From Verrucomicrobiota bacterium (GTDB taxonomy: Bacteria; Verrucomicrobiota; Kiritimatiellia; CAIQIC01; JAGNIJ01): a stretch of 41,161 nt of DNA. Position numbers and translations under genes: made by a program. The first letter of the stretch is position 1. Every line of letters starts with the position of its first letter. The stretch lies in assembly GCA_022704185.1 (NCBI GenBank), contig JAKJGV010000008.1:1-41161 (forward strand). Reading direction: 5' to 3'. Of the stretch, positions 33,821 through 41,161 are shown piece after piece. The notes under the pieces are model-generated. The model was not told where the DNA came from. It did not search any database and saw only the letters and a list, made by a program, of their open reading frames with translations.

Positions 33821-34312
33821 TCAACGAAGAAGAAGACTCATCGCGATTTCGGGGCAGGTCAGGGGGTTGTCGTACTTGCTGCAGTTCAGGCAGCCCGTGT
33901 ACAGCTTGTGCATGATCTTCTCTTTCGAAATCTCGGCGAACCCGAATTTGCGGAAGAACTCCGGCGCAAAGGTCAGCACGATGATCTGTTCGGGATGCAG
34001 CACCTTCACCCGCTCGATCGCCGCCTCCACGAGCCCGCGACCCGCGCCAACCCCGCGCGCCGTCGCATCCACGGCCAGCGATTTGATCTCCACCGTGGGA
34101 TGAGCGGCATTGCCGATTTCCGGGAGGATCCCCCACGAGACGGTGCCGATAACCCGGCCGCCGGCTTCCGCCACCAGGAAACGGTCCACGTTCTGGATGA
34201 TGTCGCTCATCGAGCGCGGCACCAACTCCTGCGGATGCGCCCGGATCAGGTTGAAGATCGCCGAAGCATCCTCGAACCCCGCATTGCGAACCTTCCAGCT
34301 CTTATCGCTCAT
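33821..34312 (-). CDS. GNAT-family N-acetyltransferase
   Basis: A 163-aa acetyltransferase related to the ArgA-like/N-acetylglutamate synthase-type group. VEIKSLAVDATARGVGAGRGLVEAAIE holds the acetyl-CoA loop, and FAPEFFRKFGF is typical. The C-terminus has a cysteine cluster, CLNCSKYDNPLTC, found in this subgroup and possibly binding metal. The substrate is inferred (glutamate or a related amine), not shown. It is monocistronic and divergent from the methyltransferase gene, with element copy C between. Confidence 0.82.
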   Translation of the reverse strand: MSDKSWKVRNAGFEDASAIFNLIRAHPQELVPRSMSDIIQNVDRFLVAEAGGRVIGTVSWGILPEIGNAAHPTVEIKSLAVDATARGVGAGRGLVEAAIERVKVLHPEQIIVLTFAPEFFRKFGFAEISKEKIMHKLYTGCLNCSKYDNPLTCPEIAMSLLLR

Positions 34313-34356
34313 GGTGTGTCTCCAACTGCTCCGGCAGCATAACGTATTCCCCCGCC

Positions 34357-34406
34357 TTTTCCAATCATTGGAAAACGGCCGCCTTCTTTTTCCAATGTCT
34401 GGACAA
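34357..34406. repeat. Twin-palindrome element, copy C
   Basis: TTTTCCAATCATTGGAAAA at 34357-34375 and TTTTCCAATGTCTGGACAA at 34388-34406 flank a 12-bp GC-rich spacer, start-to-start 31 bases. It lies between the divergent GNAT and methyltransferase genes. The second palindrome is the most decayed of the six. Confidence 0.85.
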
Positions 34407-34422
34407 TCCCGCGCGCCGGTTT

Positions 34423-35163
34423 ATGCTGGATACCATGAGAAGGGAACCTGCCAGCCGCCGTCTTTTCAGCACCCTGCTTTTCGCCTGCATGCTTGGGGCC
34501 GGATGCTCCCGCGCGGGCGACGATTCAGGTCTCCGGGACTGGTCATCGGAGCACAGCAAAATGATAGCGACACTCAAAGCCTACGGGATCAAGGATCCCG
34601 AAGTTCTCCGGGCCATGGGAACCGTGCGCCGGCACGAGTACATCCCGGTGTCCCATCGTCACGCGGCGGACCCCTATGGCGATCATCCGTGCCCGATCGG
34701 CCACGGCCAAACGATATCCCAACCCTACATCGTCGCCTACATGACCGAACGCATCGCGCCGAAAAAGGGCGAGAAGATCCTGGAGATCGGAACCGGCTCC
34801 GGTTACCAGGCCGCGATCCTGGCCGAGCTGGGCGCGGACGTCTATACCATCGAGATTATACCCGAACTCGCCGATCACGCCCGCGACGTCCTCGCCGCCG
34901 AAGGCTATCAGCGTGTCCACGTATTGACCGGTGACGGTTATAAGGGCTGGCCCGAACACGCCCCGTTCGACGCCGTCATCGTGACGTGCGCCCCCGAGGA
35001 CATTCCCGCCGCGCTGGTCGAACAGCTCAAGGAGGGCGGACGGATGATCCTCCCTCTCGGCACAGGAATGCAACGTCTCGTGATTCTTCTTAAGAAAGAA
35101 GGGCGTGTGACCGTTGTGAACGATCTGCCGGTCCGTTTCGTCCCCATGGTGAAGGGTCGGTAA
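34423..35163 (+). CDS. pcm: Exported protein-L-isoaspartate O-methyltransferase
   Basis: A 246-aa repair methyltransferase that methylates isoaspartyl residues in damaged proteins using SAM. The core is clear: HEYIPVSHRHAADPYGDHPCPIGHGQTISQPYIVAYM, then the SAM motif LEIGTGSGYQAAILAEL and VIVTCAPEDIPAAL. Unusually it has an N-terminal signal (residues about 13-28, basic residues then LFSTLLFACMLGAGC), resembling a lipoprotein signal with Cys28 but with Gly at the -3 position. ATG 34435 is an alternative start that keeps the signal. It is ten bases from the L,D-transpeptidase gene, which also has such a signal. Confidence 0.9.
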   Translation: MLDTMRREPASRRLFSTLLFACMLGAGCSRAGDDSGLRDWSSEHSKMIATLKAYGIKDPEVLRAMGTVRRHEYIPVSHRHAADPYGDHPCPIGHGQTISQPYIVAYMTERIAPKKGEKILEIGTGSGYQAAILAELGADVYTIEIIPELADHARDVLAAEGYQRVHVLTGDGYKGWPEHAPFDAVIVTCAPEDIPAALVEQLKEGGRMILPLGTGMQRLVILLKKEGRVTVVNDLPVRFVPMVKGR

Positions 35164-35172
35164 CCACAGAAG

Positions 35173-36228
35173 ATGTCGATGCCCGGAAACAGTCTCGCTG
35201 TCGCGCTATGGTCCTGTGCCGCGCTAGCGCTCCTGGGCGGCGGGTGCGTTGCCCCGCATCCGGATCTCCCTCCCGCCCGCATAGGCACGGAAAGCCACCA
35301 TAGGCCCTCACCCCCGCCCCCACCGGTCCTCCCTCCTCGGGGCACCCCCGTAACGCAACAGGCGGCCGTGCTGCAACCGACATCCGGCGATATCGTGGCG
35401 CTGCAGGTCATGCTCGATCGCGCCAACCTCTCGCCCGGCGTGATGGACGGGACATTGGGGTCGCGAACCCGGACCGCTCTGCGCGCGTGGCAGCAACAGC
35501 GCGGAATGCCGGCAACGGGCGAGCCGGATGCGGACACGCTCAAGGCTGTCGCCGAGACAAGAGATGTGCTCGTCGCGTACACGGTTGCCGAGCAGGATCA
35601 CGAGGGCCTTGCCCCCGTTCCCTCGTCGTGGCTGGGTCGCTCGCAAGTATCACAGCTTGGCTACGAAACCGTGCTCGAGCGCATTGCAGAGGCGTATCAT
35701 TGTTCTCAGGCGCTGCTGCGCCGGCTGAATCCCGATTGCGCGTGGCCCAATCCGCCGCCGGGCACCGTTCTCACCGCACCCAACCCCCGTCCCTTCCGTT
35801 CCCCTCGCGCCGCAAGTCTCCACATCAGCCTGGGACAGAAAACCATCCGGGCATACGATGCCGAGGGACGTCTGATCGCCCTCTTCCCCTGCTCGATCGC
35901 CAAGGACCGCGAGAAAAGGCCGACGGGCGAGCTGAAGGTGATTTCGGCGGCGGAGAATCCCAACTACTACTTTGATCCGGCAGTCTTTCCCGAAGATCCG
36001 GAAGCTCAGACCCTCGGCAGGAAACTGGTGATCCCATCCGGCCCGAACAATCCGGTCGGCGTGGCGTGGATCAGCTTGAGTCTGCCCGGCTACGGCATTC
36101 ATGGTACGCCGCATCCGGAAGACATCGGGAAAACCGAATCGCACGGCTGCTTCCGCCTGGCCAACTGGAACGCGACGCGACTGCTGAAGATGATCTCTAT
36201 CGGCATCCCGGTGATAATCGAAGAATAA
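35173..36228 (+). CDS. L,D-transpeptidase with peptidoglycan-binding domain
   Basis: A 351-aa envelope enzyme. The N-terminus is a signal ending LLGGGC (Cys25), probably a lipoprotein with Gly at -3. Residues about 40-65 are a Pro-rich linker; about 70-120 form a PG_binding_1 domain (LQVMLDRANLSPGVMDGTLGSRTRTALRAWQQ); about 160-205 look LysM-like; about 215-351 are the YkuD catalytic domain with HGTP and the active-site SHGCFR (Cys near 326). It cross-links or anchors peptidoglycan via 3-3 bonds. It follows the isoaspartyl methyltransferase by 10 bases. Confidence 0.9.
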   Translation: MSMPGNSLAVALWSCAALALLGGGCVAPHPDLPPARIGTESHHRPSPPPPPVLPPRGTPVTQQAAVLQPTSGDIVALQVMLDRANLSPGVMDGTLGSRTRTALRAWQQQRGMPATGEPDADTLKAVAETRDVLVAYTVAEQDHEGLAPVPSSWLGRSQVSQLGYETVLERIAEAYHCSQALLRRLNPDCAWPNPPPGTVLTAPNPRPFRSPRAASLHISLGQKTIRAYDAEGRLIALFPCSIAKDREKRPTGELKVISAAENPNYYFDPAVFPEDPEAQTLGRKLVIPSGPNNPVGVAWISLSLPGYGIHGTPHPEDIGKTESHGCFRLANWNATRLLKMISIGIPVIIEE

Positions 36229-36257
36229 CGAAATCGCGTTACCACCGGCATTCAGAA

Positions 36258-36535
36258 CAGATAAAGTTGGATTGCAGCCGCAGCATGTCTTGAAACAGGC
36301 CCCCTGCGGGCTTGCCCGCAGGAGCCAAAGTTCGCAGGTTACGCGCTCAGCCGAAACCCACATGAGCCCGGAAGGAGCGAATAAGAGATGCCCTCCGCCT
36401 TTCGCTCCTTCTGGGCTCCGATTGTTTTTGGCCTTTTCATCATAGCTTAACGAACTTGGGTTCCTGCGGGGCAAGCCCGCAGGGGACCTCGCATGCCTGC
36501 GCAATCCTTGAGCGGCTGCACTATTGTTTAATCTG
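36258..36535. repeat. Large nested inverted-repeat element
   Basis: Three symmetric layers share one centre. Ends: CAGAT..TGCAGCCGC (36258-36281) against its inverse (36512-36535), 17 of 24 matching. Middle: a 37-38-bp arm starting GGCCCCCTGCGGGCTTGCCC (36298) against an inverted copy ending at 36488, each arm itself a hairpin. Centre: GAGCCCGGAAGGAGCGAA against its inverse with one mismatch and a loop of about 18. It fills most of the 415-bp gap between the transpeptidase and sdpR. No transposase and no clear target duplication; it could be a MITE-like element or a structured RNA. Confidence 0.75.
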
Positions 36536-36591
36536 CCATAGCCATCATAAAATATTCATAATCAGCGCTTTGCACATTCCCCGCCTTCGCG

Positions 36592-36638
36592 TTGACAAAG
36601 GCGCTCGGATCTTATATTTAGTTGATTAGCTAAATATA
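36592..36638 (+). promoter_or_regulatory. sdpR promoter with overlapping operator
   Basis: TTGACA at 36592-36597, then TATTTA at 36615-36620 (17-base spacer) or TATATT at 36613 (15). Over the -10 lies a perfect inverted repeat, TATATTTAG (36613-36621) and CTAAATATA (36630-36638), eight bases apart, ending 6 bases before the sdpR ATG. This is a textbook ArsR-type self-repression site. Confidence 0.8.
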
Positions 36639-36643
36639 GAACT

Positions 36644-36943
36644 ATGAGCAGTGTTTACAGAGCTTTGGCAGACCCGACCCGGCGGAAGATCCTTTCGCTG
36701 CTGCGGGAAAGAGACATGACCGCAGGAGAGCTCGCGGAGCATTTCGATGTCACCAAGCCCACGCTTTCAAGGCATTTCGCGGTGCTAAAGGAGGCCGACC
36801 TGATCCAGGGGGACAAGAAAGGAACGACCATCACTTACCGGCTGAACGTCTCCGTTCTCGAGGAGGCGTTGCTTGGCTTGATGGACGCATTCGGAATTCA
36901 GCAAGGAGGACCACATGAAAACCAGGAACCTTCCCGTAACTAG
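36644..36943 (+). CDS. sdpR: ArsR/SdpR-type repressor
   Basis: A 99-aa winged-helix repressor: RALADPTRRKILSLLRERDMTAGELAEHFDVTKPTLSRHFAVLKEADLI, then the basic wing GDKKGTTITYRLN. No metal-binding CxC motif is present, which fits SdpR rather than metal sensors. In Bacillus SdpR represses sdpRI until SdpI membrane signalling sequesters it. Here it overlaps the SdpI-like gene by 29 bases, the same pairing. A palindromic operator covers its promoter. Confidence 0.9.
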   Translation: MSSVYRALADPTRRKILSLLRERDMTAGELAEHFDVTKPTLSRHFAVLKEADLIQGDKKGTTITYRLNVSVLEEALLGLMDAFGIQQGGPHENQEPSRN

Positions 36944-37604
36944 GAGTGTCGTCCGATGGAGCGCGTCCATCATCCTTGTGATGCTGCTCTTTTCCGCATG
37001 GGCGTGGATGCGATTGCCCGAGGGCGCCCAAATGCCCGTTCACTGGAACGCCGCGGGTGAGATTGACCGGTATGGCAGCAAGTTCGAAGGACTCCTGCTG
37101 TTGCCCGTCATATCCAGCCTGATCGCCGTCACGCTGGCTTTCATCCCCCTGTTCGAGCCGCGCCAGGGCAACCTGCTGCGCTCGGCAAAACCCTACGTCA
37201 TTACCTGCGCGGCGACGTTGCTGTTCATGCTGTGCCTCCACGCGGCGATGATCTTGACCGCGCTCGGAAAGCCGGTCAGCGTCCCGCGCGCGATCTTCGC
37301 CGCAACCGGCGTCCTGTTCATCGTGATCGGGAACTTCTTCGGCAAGGTCCGCAGCAACTACTTCTTCGGCATACGCACGCCGTGGACGCTTTCGAGCGAA
37401 CTCTCGTGGAACAAAACTCACCGGCTGGGCGGCCGCCTTTTCATGCTGTTCGGATTGGTCGTCCTGTTGACCGGCCTGCTCGCTTCGGAACAAGCCGGCC
37501 TGACCGTGTTGCTCGGGGGACTCGTTCTCGTCACCATCGTCGTGTCGGTATACTCATACCAAGTCTGGAAATCCGACCCGGACAAGCGGCCGAAGGACGG
37601 TTGA
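36915..37604 (+). CDS. sdpI: SdpI-family membrane protein
   Basis: A 229-aa inner-membrane protein with about six hydrophobic segments. The N-terminal DUF1648 part has MPVHWNAAGEIDRYGSK; the SdpI part has IGNFFGKVRSNYFFGIRTPWTLSSELSWNKTHRLGGRLF. SdpI gives immunity to the SdpC toxin in Bacillus and acts as a receptor for SdpR; in distant bacteria the ligand is unknown and no toxin gene is nearby. The ATG follows an AAGGAGGA Shine-Dalgarno inside the sdpR 3' end, so translation is coupled. Confidence 0.9.
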   Translation: MKTRNLPVTRSVVRWSASIILVMLLFSAWAWMRLPEGAQMPVHWNAAGEIDRYGSKFEGLLLLPVISSLIAVTLAFIPLFEPRQGNLLRSAKPYVITCAATLLFMLCLHAAMILTALGKPVSVPRAIFAATGVLFIVIGNFFGKVRSNYFFGIRTPWTLSSELSWNKTHRLGGRLFMLFGLVVLLTGLLASEQAGLTVLLGGLVLVTIVVSVYSYQVWKSDPDKRPKDG

Positions 37605-37655
37605 CATCGCTGGTCCCAACGGATTTCGGACCTACGAGGCCAGAACCCGCCTTCC

Positions 37656-39764
37656 TCAACGCGTTTCCACGCGGAAAAAGCGCCCGTTACCCCCCACCTC
37701 CCCCGTGTAAACGTTCAGCGGAGGACGCGCGCGCATGACTTGATTCGATATCCACGGACCGCTTACAAGGTTCGTGGTCTGCATGAATATGTAACTTCTG
37801 CAGAAGTAACTTGTCCAAGCAACTTGCCTGCTTGCAAGAAGTTGTGACGCGAAGAAGACCTGGGTTTCGACAACCGGCAAATCCACTCCCGATTCCACCC
37901 GCTCCCACTCCACGACTCCCCGGCCCGACTCCTCGTTCATGGCCCCGACAAGCCAGAAGCTGTTCCGCATGGTTTCGCCCAAGTGATGCAATCCCTCCGC
38001 GGCTCCCATGTTTGTCAGCACGTTGAGGGGCGCGCCCGCGGCGTCACGCAGGATCAGGTTGTACTCTCCCCGCCCAAGACGAAAGCCGAGTTCCAACCCT
38101 CCCCCGGACAGGAGCGCCGACACATTGGCCACCGTACCGCTGAAAAGCATGCCTCCGTTCTCGTTCGGCTGGTTGGTCTTCGTGGTGAACACCAACGCCA
38201 TTTCGTCGCCATCCACATCGTACAATCCGTACAACACGCATGAATCGCGCGCAACCCATGCATTTTCGCTTGTTGATGAAAGCGAGATCACGGTGCGCAC
38301 GTCGAACCCGGAGCGCGCGACATCCACCGCGACGGTCTTGAGCAGCGCCGAGAAAACGAACCACGCATCGCGATTGTTCCAGTTCAGCGTGTCCGCGGTG
38401 ATGAAGCCCGCCGTCTGCCAGTCGCCATCCGGGCTCACCCGGAGCACGCCGCCCGTCTCCTCGATCACCGGCGCCCAGATGCCGTTCATCTCCCACGCGT
38501 TGCTGCGGATGCCGTCCTCGAAATCGTCCGCCAGATACACGCCGTCAAACGGAGTGAACCGAAAATCGCTCACCACCACCTCCAGCTGCTGCGTATCCAG
38601 CGGCGCATTGGTCATCAGGAGGTAGAAGTTCATGTAGACGATCTCGTTCGAGTGCACCGGCACATCCGCCCCGGCATAAGTCCACGTCGAAAACACCTCG
38701 TTCGTCCCCGAGGAGGAATCGCCATGCCCGACGTAACTCAGGAAACGAATGTCGCCCGGGGTCCAGAGAAACCGGTGCGTGGTTTCGACGACATCCTGGC
38801 TCATCGGCGCGCGATGCAAGTTGCCCGCGTGGTACCACGGTTGGATGGCGAACTGCAGGTTGCTGACCCCCATTCCGAGCGCGGTCCGGCTGAACTCGAA
38901 ATCAATCTCGTTCCAGATGTCATCCTTCGTGGCCTCGTAGGTGAACAATCCCAGCATGGTTCCCCGCTCGAGAAGGTCCACGCGTGATGCAAGCCGCCAC
39001 TCGTAAGTGCCGTAACCGTGCGAGATCTCGTTGTTCGCCATCGCGGAATGCCATTGGTCGTCAAGCAACCGGATGGCGAGATGCATTCTCCCATTCTCGT
39101 CCACCCAAACGCCATTCGTGGACCAGAGGTTCGGGCCGGGCGTCATCTCGTGTTCCTGCACCGCCCACCACTGATCCGCGAAACGCAGGCGATTCGTGAC
39201 GGTCGAGAGGCCGAACGCGGAATCGTCGAACCACGCCGCGCCGGAAGAGAAATCCGGCGGCTGCAGGAAATATGCCGTGAAACGGACCCATTCCGTATTG
39301 ACCGGCGCGGTGGAGCGGACTGAAAGCGGATGCCATGTGTTCAAAGCCTTGTTCGTGTCCATGCGCTCCGCGGAATAGACCGACCAGATCGGATTGCTTG
39401 CGCCATCGAGGAAGAGGATCGAAAGCTGCGCGCGGTTGCTCCCGGCAATCGGATCGTCCGCCCACGACGACACCCAGCCGCTGCCTTCCCAAGTCTGCCC
39501 CGGCTCCGCGGGAAAGACCTGTTCCACCGAGGAACCGTTCGGCACACCCGGAGGGCCCCAGTTGCCGAACATCTTGGTCGCGTACGATCCGCTGCGCGGA
39601 TGCCAGTCCAGACGTTGGACGTTGTTGAACGATTGCCAGCCCGCATTCGTCGTGCCGGAGCCGCTCTCGAAGCCGGGATTGGCGAGAAGGTTCGATACGA
39701 TCGCGGCCGGGCTCGAGATCGCAAACCACGCGACAAAAAGGAACATCAACCTAGCGCCACTCAT
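37656..39764 (-). CDS. Secreted GH16-like protein with carbohydrate-binding region
   Basis: A 702-aa exported protein. A signal peptide covers residues 1-22 or, if ATG 39746 is the start, 7-22. Residues about 25-185 are a CBM4/9-like beta-sandwich (LLANPGFESGSGTTNAGW). Residues about 195-405 resemble glycoside hydrolase 16: NEIDFEF (286-290 E-x-D-x-E) is the catalytic pattern, set in the usual strand after a LGLFTYEA segment. Residues about 410-625 look like a second sandwich (LamG-like), then a tail with TTNLVSGPW and GRFFRVE. It probably cuts or binds a beta-glucan, agar or carrageenan-type polysaccharide outside the cell. Its start overlaps hrpB by 14 bases. Confidence 0.75.
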   Translation of the reverse strand: MSGARLMFLFVAWFAISSPAAIVSNLLANPGFESGSGTTNAGWQSFNNVQRLDWHPRSGSYATKMFGNWGPPGVPNGSSVEQVFPAEPGQTWEGSGWVSSWADDPIAGSNRAQLSILFLDGASNPIWSVYSAERMDTNKALNTWHPLSVRSTAPVNTEWVRFTAYFLQPPDFSSGAAWFDDSAFGLSTVTNRLRFADQWWAVQEHEMTPGPNLWSTNGVWVDENGRMHLAIRLLDDQWHSAMANNEISHGYGTYEWRLASRVDLLERGTMLGLFTYEATKDDIWNEIDFEFSRTALGMGVSNLQFAIQPWYHAGNLHRAPMSQDVVETTHRFLWTPGDIRFLSYVGHGDSSSGTNEVFSTWTYAGADVPVHSNEIVYMNFYLLMTNAPLDTQQLEVVVSDFRFTPFDGVYLADDFEDGIRSNAWEMNGIWAPVIEETGGVLRVSPDGDWQTAGFITADTLNWNNRDAWFVFSALLKTVAVDVARSGFDVRTVISLSSTSENAWVARDSCVLYGLYDVDGDEMALVFTTKTNQPNENGGMLFSGTVANVSALLSGGGLELGFRLGRGEYNLILRDAAGAPLNVLTNMGAAEGLHHLGETMRNSFWLVGAMNEESGRGVVEWERVESGVDLPVVETQVFFASQLLASRQVAWTSYFCRSYIFMQTTNLVSGPWISNQVMRARPPLNVYTGEVGGNGRFFRVETR

Positions 39765-41160
39765 GTTTCGGATACTTCCTCTGCAGTTCCTGTTTCACCC
39801 GCGGATAATGCTCCTTCCAGAACCCTGCAAGATCCTGCGTGATCTGCACCGGCCGCTGATTCGGTCCGAGGATCTGCACGGTGACCGGCAAACGCCCCTT
39901 CGCGATCACCGGAGTCGTCTTCACATCGTACAAGTCCTGGATGCGCACCGCGATGGTCGCGAAGCCGTCCGGTCCGTACGCCACCTTGGCGCTGCGCCCA
40001 TTGGGCAGCGTAACGCGTTCCGGGGCAAGCTGTTCCACAAGAGCACGTTGCGCGCCGCCAAGCCACGATTTCACGGTGTTCATCACAGGCTTGTCCTTGA
40101 TCTCCTTATAGGACGTTGCGCCAAGGCACACCTGCTGGATCATTGCCTTCCGGTCTTCTTCCGTAATTCCGGGCAGCCCCAGGTCCGGGCAGTGCTTCGC
40201 GACGCAGTTCACTCTCTGCATCCACTGCTCCACCGCGTGATCCCAGCCCTTGAGCGTCAGATTCCCTTTCAGCACCTCATCCGCCAACAGCGCCGCCGCC
40301 GCGTCCGCCGGGGGTTCGGGAAGCGGCTTGCGCTCCAGCGCGAGATCGCGGAAGAGCACCTGGCGGTGAGCCAACACTCTTTTCGCCGATGACTCGTATT
40401 CCACTTCCACGTTCTCGCCGAAGCCCTCCGGGAACAGTTCCTTCAGCCATTCCGGCTTCACCGCCGTTACGAGCGTCAGAAGCACGTTGAGATCGCCGCC
40501 CCGCCCTTCGATCTCGTGCACCTCGGCCGCCACCACCAGCGGACTGCTCCGCACCGCGCTATCGCGCGCGATCTCGCCCTTGCGCCCGTGAACCAGGCGA
40601 CACCGCAGCGTGCCGGAGTCCAGCCGGCAGGCCAGTTGGTCAATGAACCCCGTCAGCACGCATTTCTGGACCGCCACATCGCCCGTCGCGCGATCCTCGA
40701 TCGGCAGCCCTTCGCGCTTCGCGATGTCGAGGAAGTAGCCGTAGAGCGGCCCCACCTGACGCGCGGATTGTGCGTGGATCCCCAGTCGCTTGCATTTCCC
40801 AAGGTCATACCGATTCCGGTCGGCATAGTTCCATGCGCGCATCAGGATGAAGAAGTCCGACTCCGTCTCGTCCCCCAGGAAGTCGTCGCGGTCGCCTTTC
40901 ACGTCGTGCCCTTGTCGCCGCAGCAGGAGGTTTCTCCCCTGCGTCAATGCCGCGATGAGTGCCACGGGCCGGACGCACCCGTATTCTCCCGCGGCGATCA
41001 GCATCCGAGCATACCGCGGATGAACCGGGAAGGAGAGCATACGCCGCCCCAACGCGGTGATGGCGCCCGTTTCCGCATGCAGCGCCCCCAGGTCACGGAG
41101 CAATGTTTCCGCCCGATCCAGCGACCGTTCGTCCGGCGGGTCCAGCCAGCGGAAGCGTTT
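39751..41160 (-). CDS. hrpB: ATP-dependent helicase HrpB, C-terminal part (5' end outside window)
   Basis: About 469 codons are open from the window edge to the stop at 39751. The sequence runs RWLDPPDERSLDRAETLLRDLGAL, LSFPVHPRYARMLIAAGEYGC, ALTQGRNLLLRR, and ends in the HrpB-specific domain: YGPDGFATIAVRIQDLYDVKTTPVIAKGRLPV, ILGPNQRPVQITQDLAGFWKEHYPRVKQEL. The DEAH helicase motifs lie outside the window. HrpB is a DEAH-box nucleic-acid helicase of uncertain cellular role. The gene is probably intact, since the visible end is normal. Confidence 0.92.
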   Translation of the reverse strand, partial: KRFRWLDPPDERSLDRAETLLRDLGALHAETGAITALGRRMLSFPVHPRYARMLIAAGEYGCVRPVALIAALTQGRNLLLRRQGHDVKGDRDDFLGDETESDFFILMRAWNYADRNRYDLGKCKRLGIHAQSARQVGPLYGYFLDIAKREGLPIEDRATGDVAVQKCVLTGFIDQLACRLDSGTLRCRLVHGRKGEIARDSAVRSSPLVVAAEVHEIEGRGGDLNVLLTLVTAVKPEWLKELFPEGFGENVEVEYESSAKRVLAHRQVLFRDLALERKPLPEPPADAAAALLADEVLKGNLTLKGWDHAVEQWMQRVNCVAKHCPDLGLPGITEEDRKAMIQQVCLGATSYKEIKDKPVMNTVKSWLGGAQRALVEQLAPERVTLPNGRSAKVAYGPDGFATIAVRIQDLYDVKTTPVIAKGRLPVTVQILGPNQRPVQITQDLAGFWKEHYPRVKQELQRKYPKHEWR

Positions 41161-41161
41161 G

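Overview
The window looks like chromosomal DNA from a GC-rich Gram-negative bacterium. Envelope evidence comprises an outer-membrane-type DUF3034 protein, two proteins with lipoprotein-like signal peptides, a CPBP protease and a phosphatidylglycerophosphatase. The organism may belong to the PVC group (Kiritimatiellota/Verrucomicrobiota-like). That placement is an inference from gene style (MFS-PlsC-ligase fusion, secreted GH16-like protein with a C-terminal 'TTNLVSGPW' type tail) and from many short intergenic palindromes and micro-repeats. No rRNA or other taxonomic marker beyond S2 and EF-Ts is present.

Layout. 1-3680 (minus): a four-gene, translationally coupled operon, pyrK-pyrD-hypothetical-pgpA. 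3681-5049: an accessory island with thirteen degenerate 13-bp tandem repeats, a 40-bp near-perfect palindrome and a PaaX-type regulator with a Cas2-like domain. 5057-9043 (minus): GT2 glycosyltransferase, CPBP protease, mtnA, thiL. 9333-13364 (plus): a 1128-aa LplT-PlsC-acyl-ACP-ligase fusion and a flavin reductase. 13382-14572: a lower-GC HTH-GHKL ATPase-DUF4325 gene bracketed by ATTGACAA boxes and by a truncated copy of a flavin reductase 3' end. 14598-17521 (minus): membrane protein plus XRE regulator, rsmE, and the DUF3034 protein.

17730-24832 (minus) is a sulfur block. The unit metY-cbs-cystathionine lyase comes first, then mnmA-larE-like, then cysK. MetY makes homocysteine, Cbs and the lyase convert it to cysteine, CysK makes cysteine from sulfide, and MnmA and the LarE-like protein handle sulfur transfer. 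The metY leader carries a good promoter, a 13-codon ORF starting Met-Cys-Met-Cys-Cys with its own Shine-Dalgarno, and a hairpin plus T7 run whose 5' arm lies inside that ORF. I read this as a candidate cysteine/methionine-responsive attenuator, and it is the most interesting regulatory signal in the window.

25059-30361 (plus): phosphomannomutase, tRNA-Cys, gcvH, lipB, Mn-type sod and an acyl-CoA synthetase. 30351-33546 (minus): LysE exporter, HAD phosphatase, tsf, rpsB. 33821-36228: a GNAT acetyltransferase, divergent from an exported protein-isoaspartate methyltransferase and an L,D-transpeptidase. 36258-36535: a large nested inverted repeat. 36592-37604: an sdpRI-like autoregulated pair. 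37656-41160 (minus): a secreted GH16-like protein and the 3' part of hrpB. A 50-bp element (two 19-bp palindromes exactly 31 bp apart) recurs at three gene boundaries.
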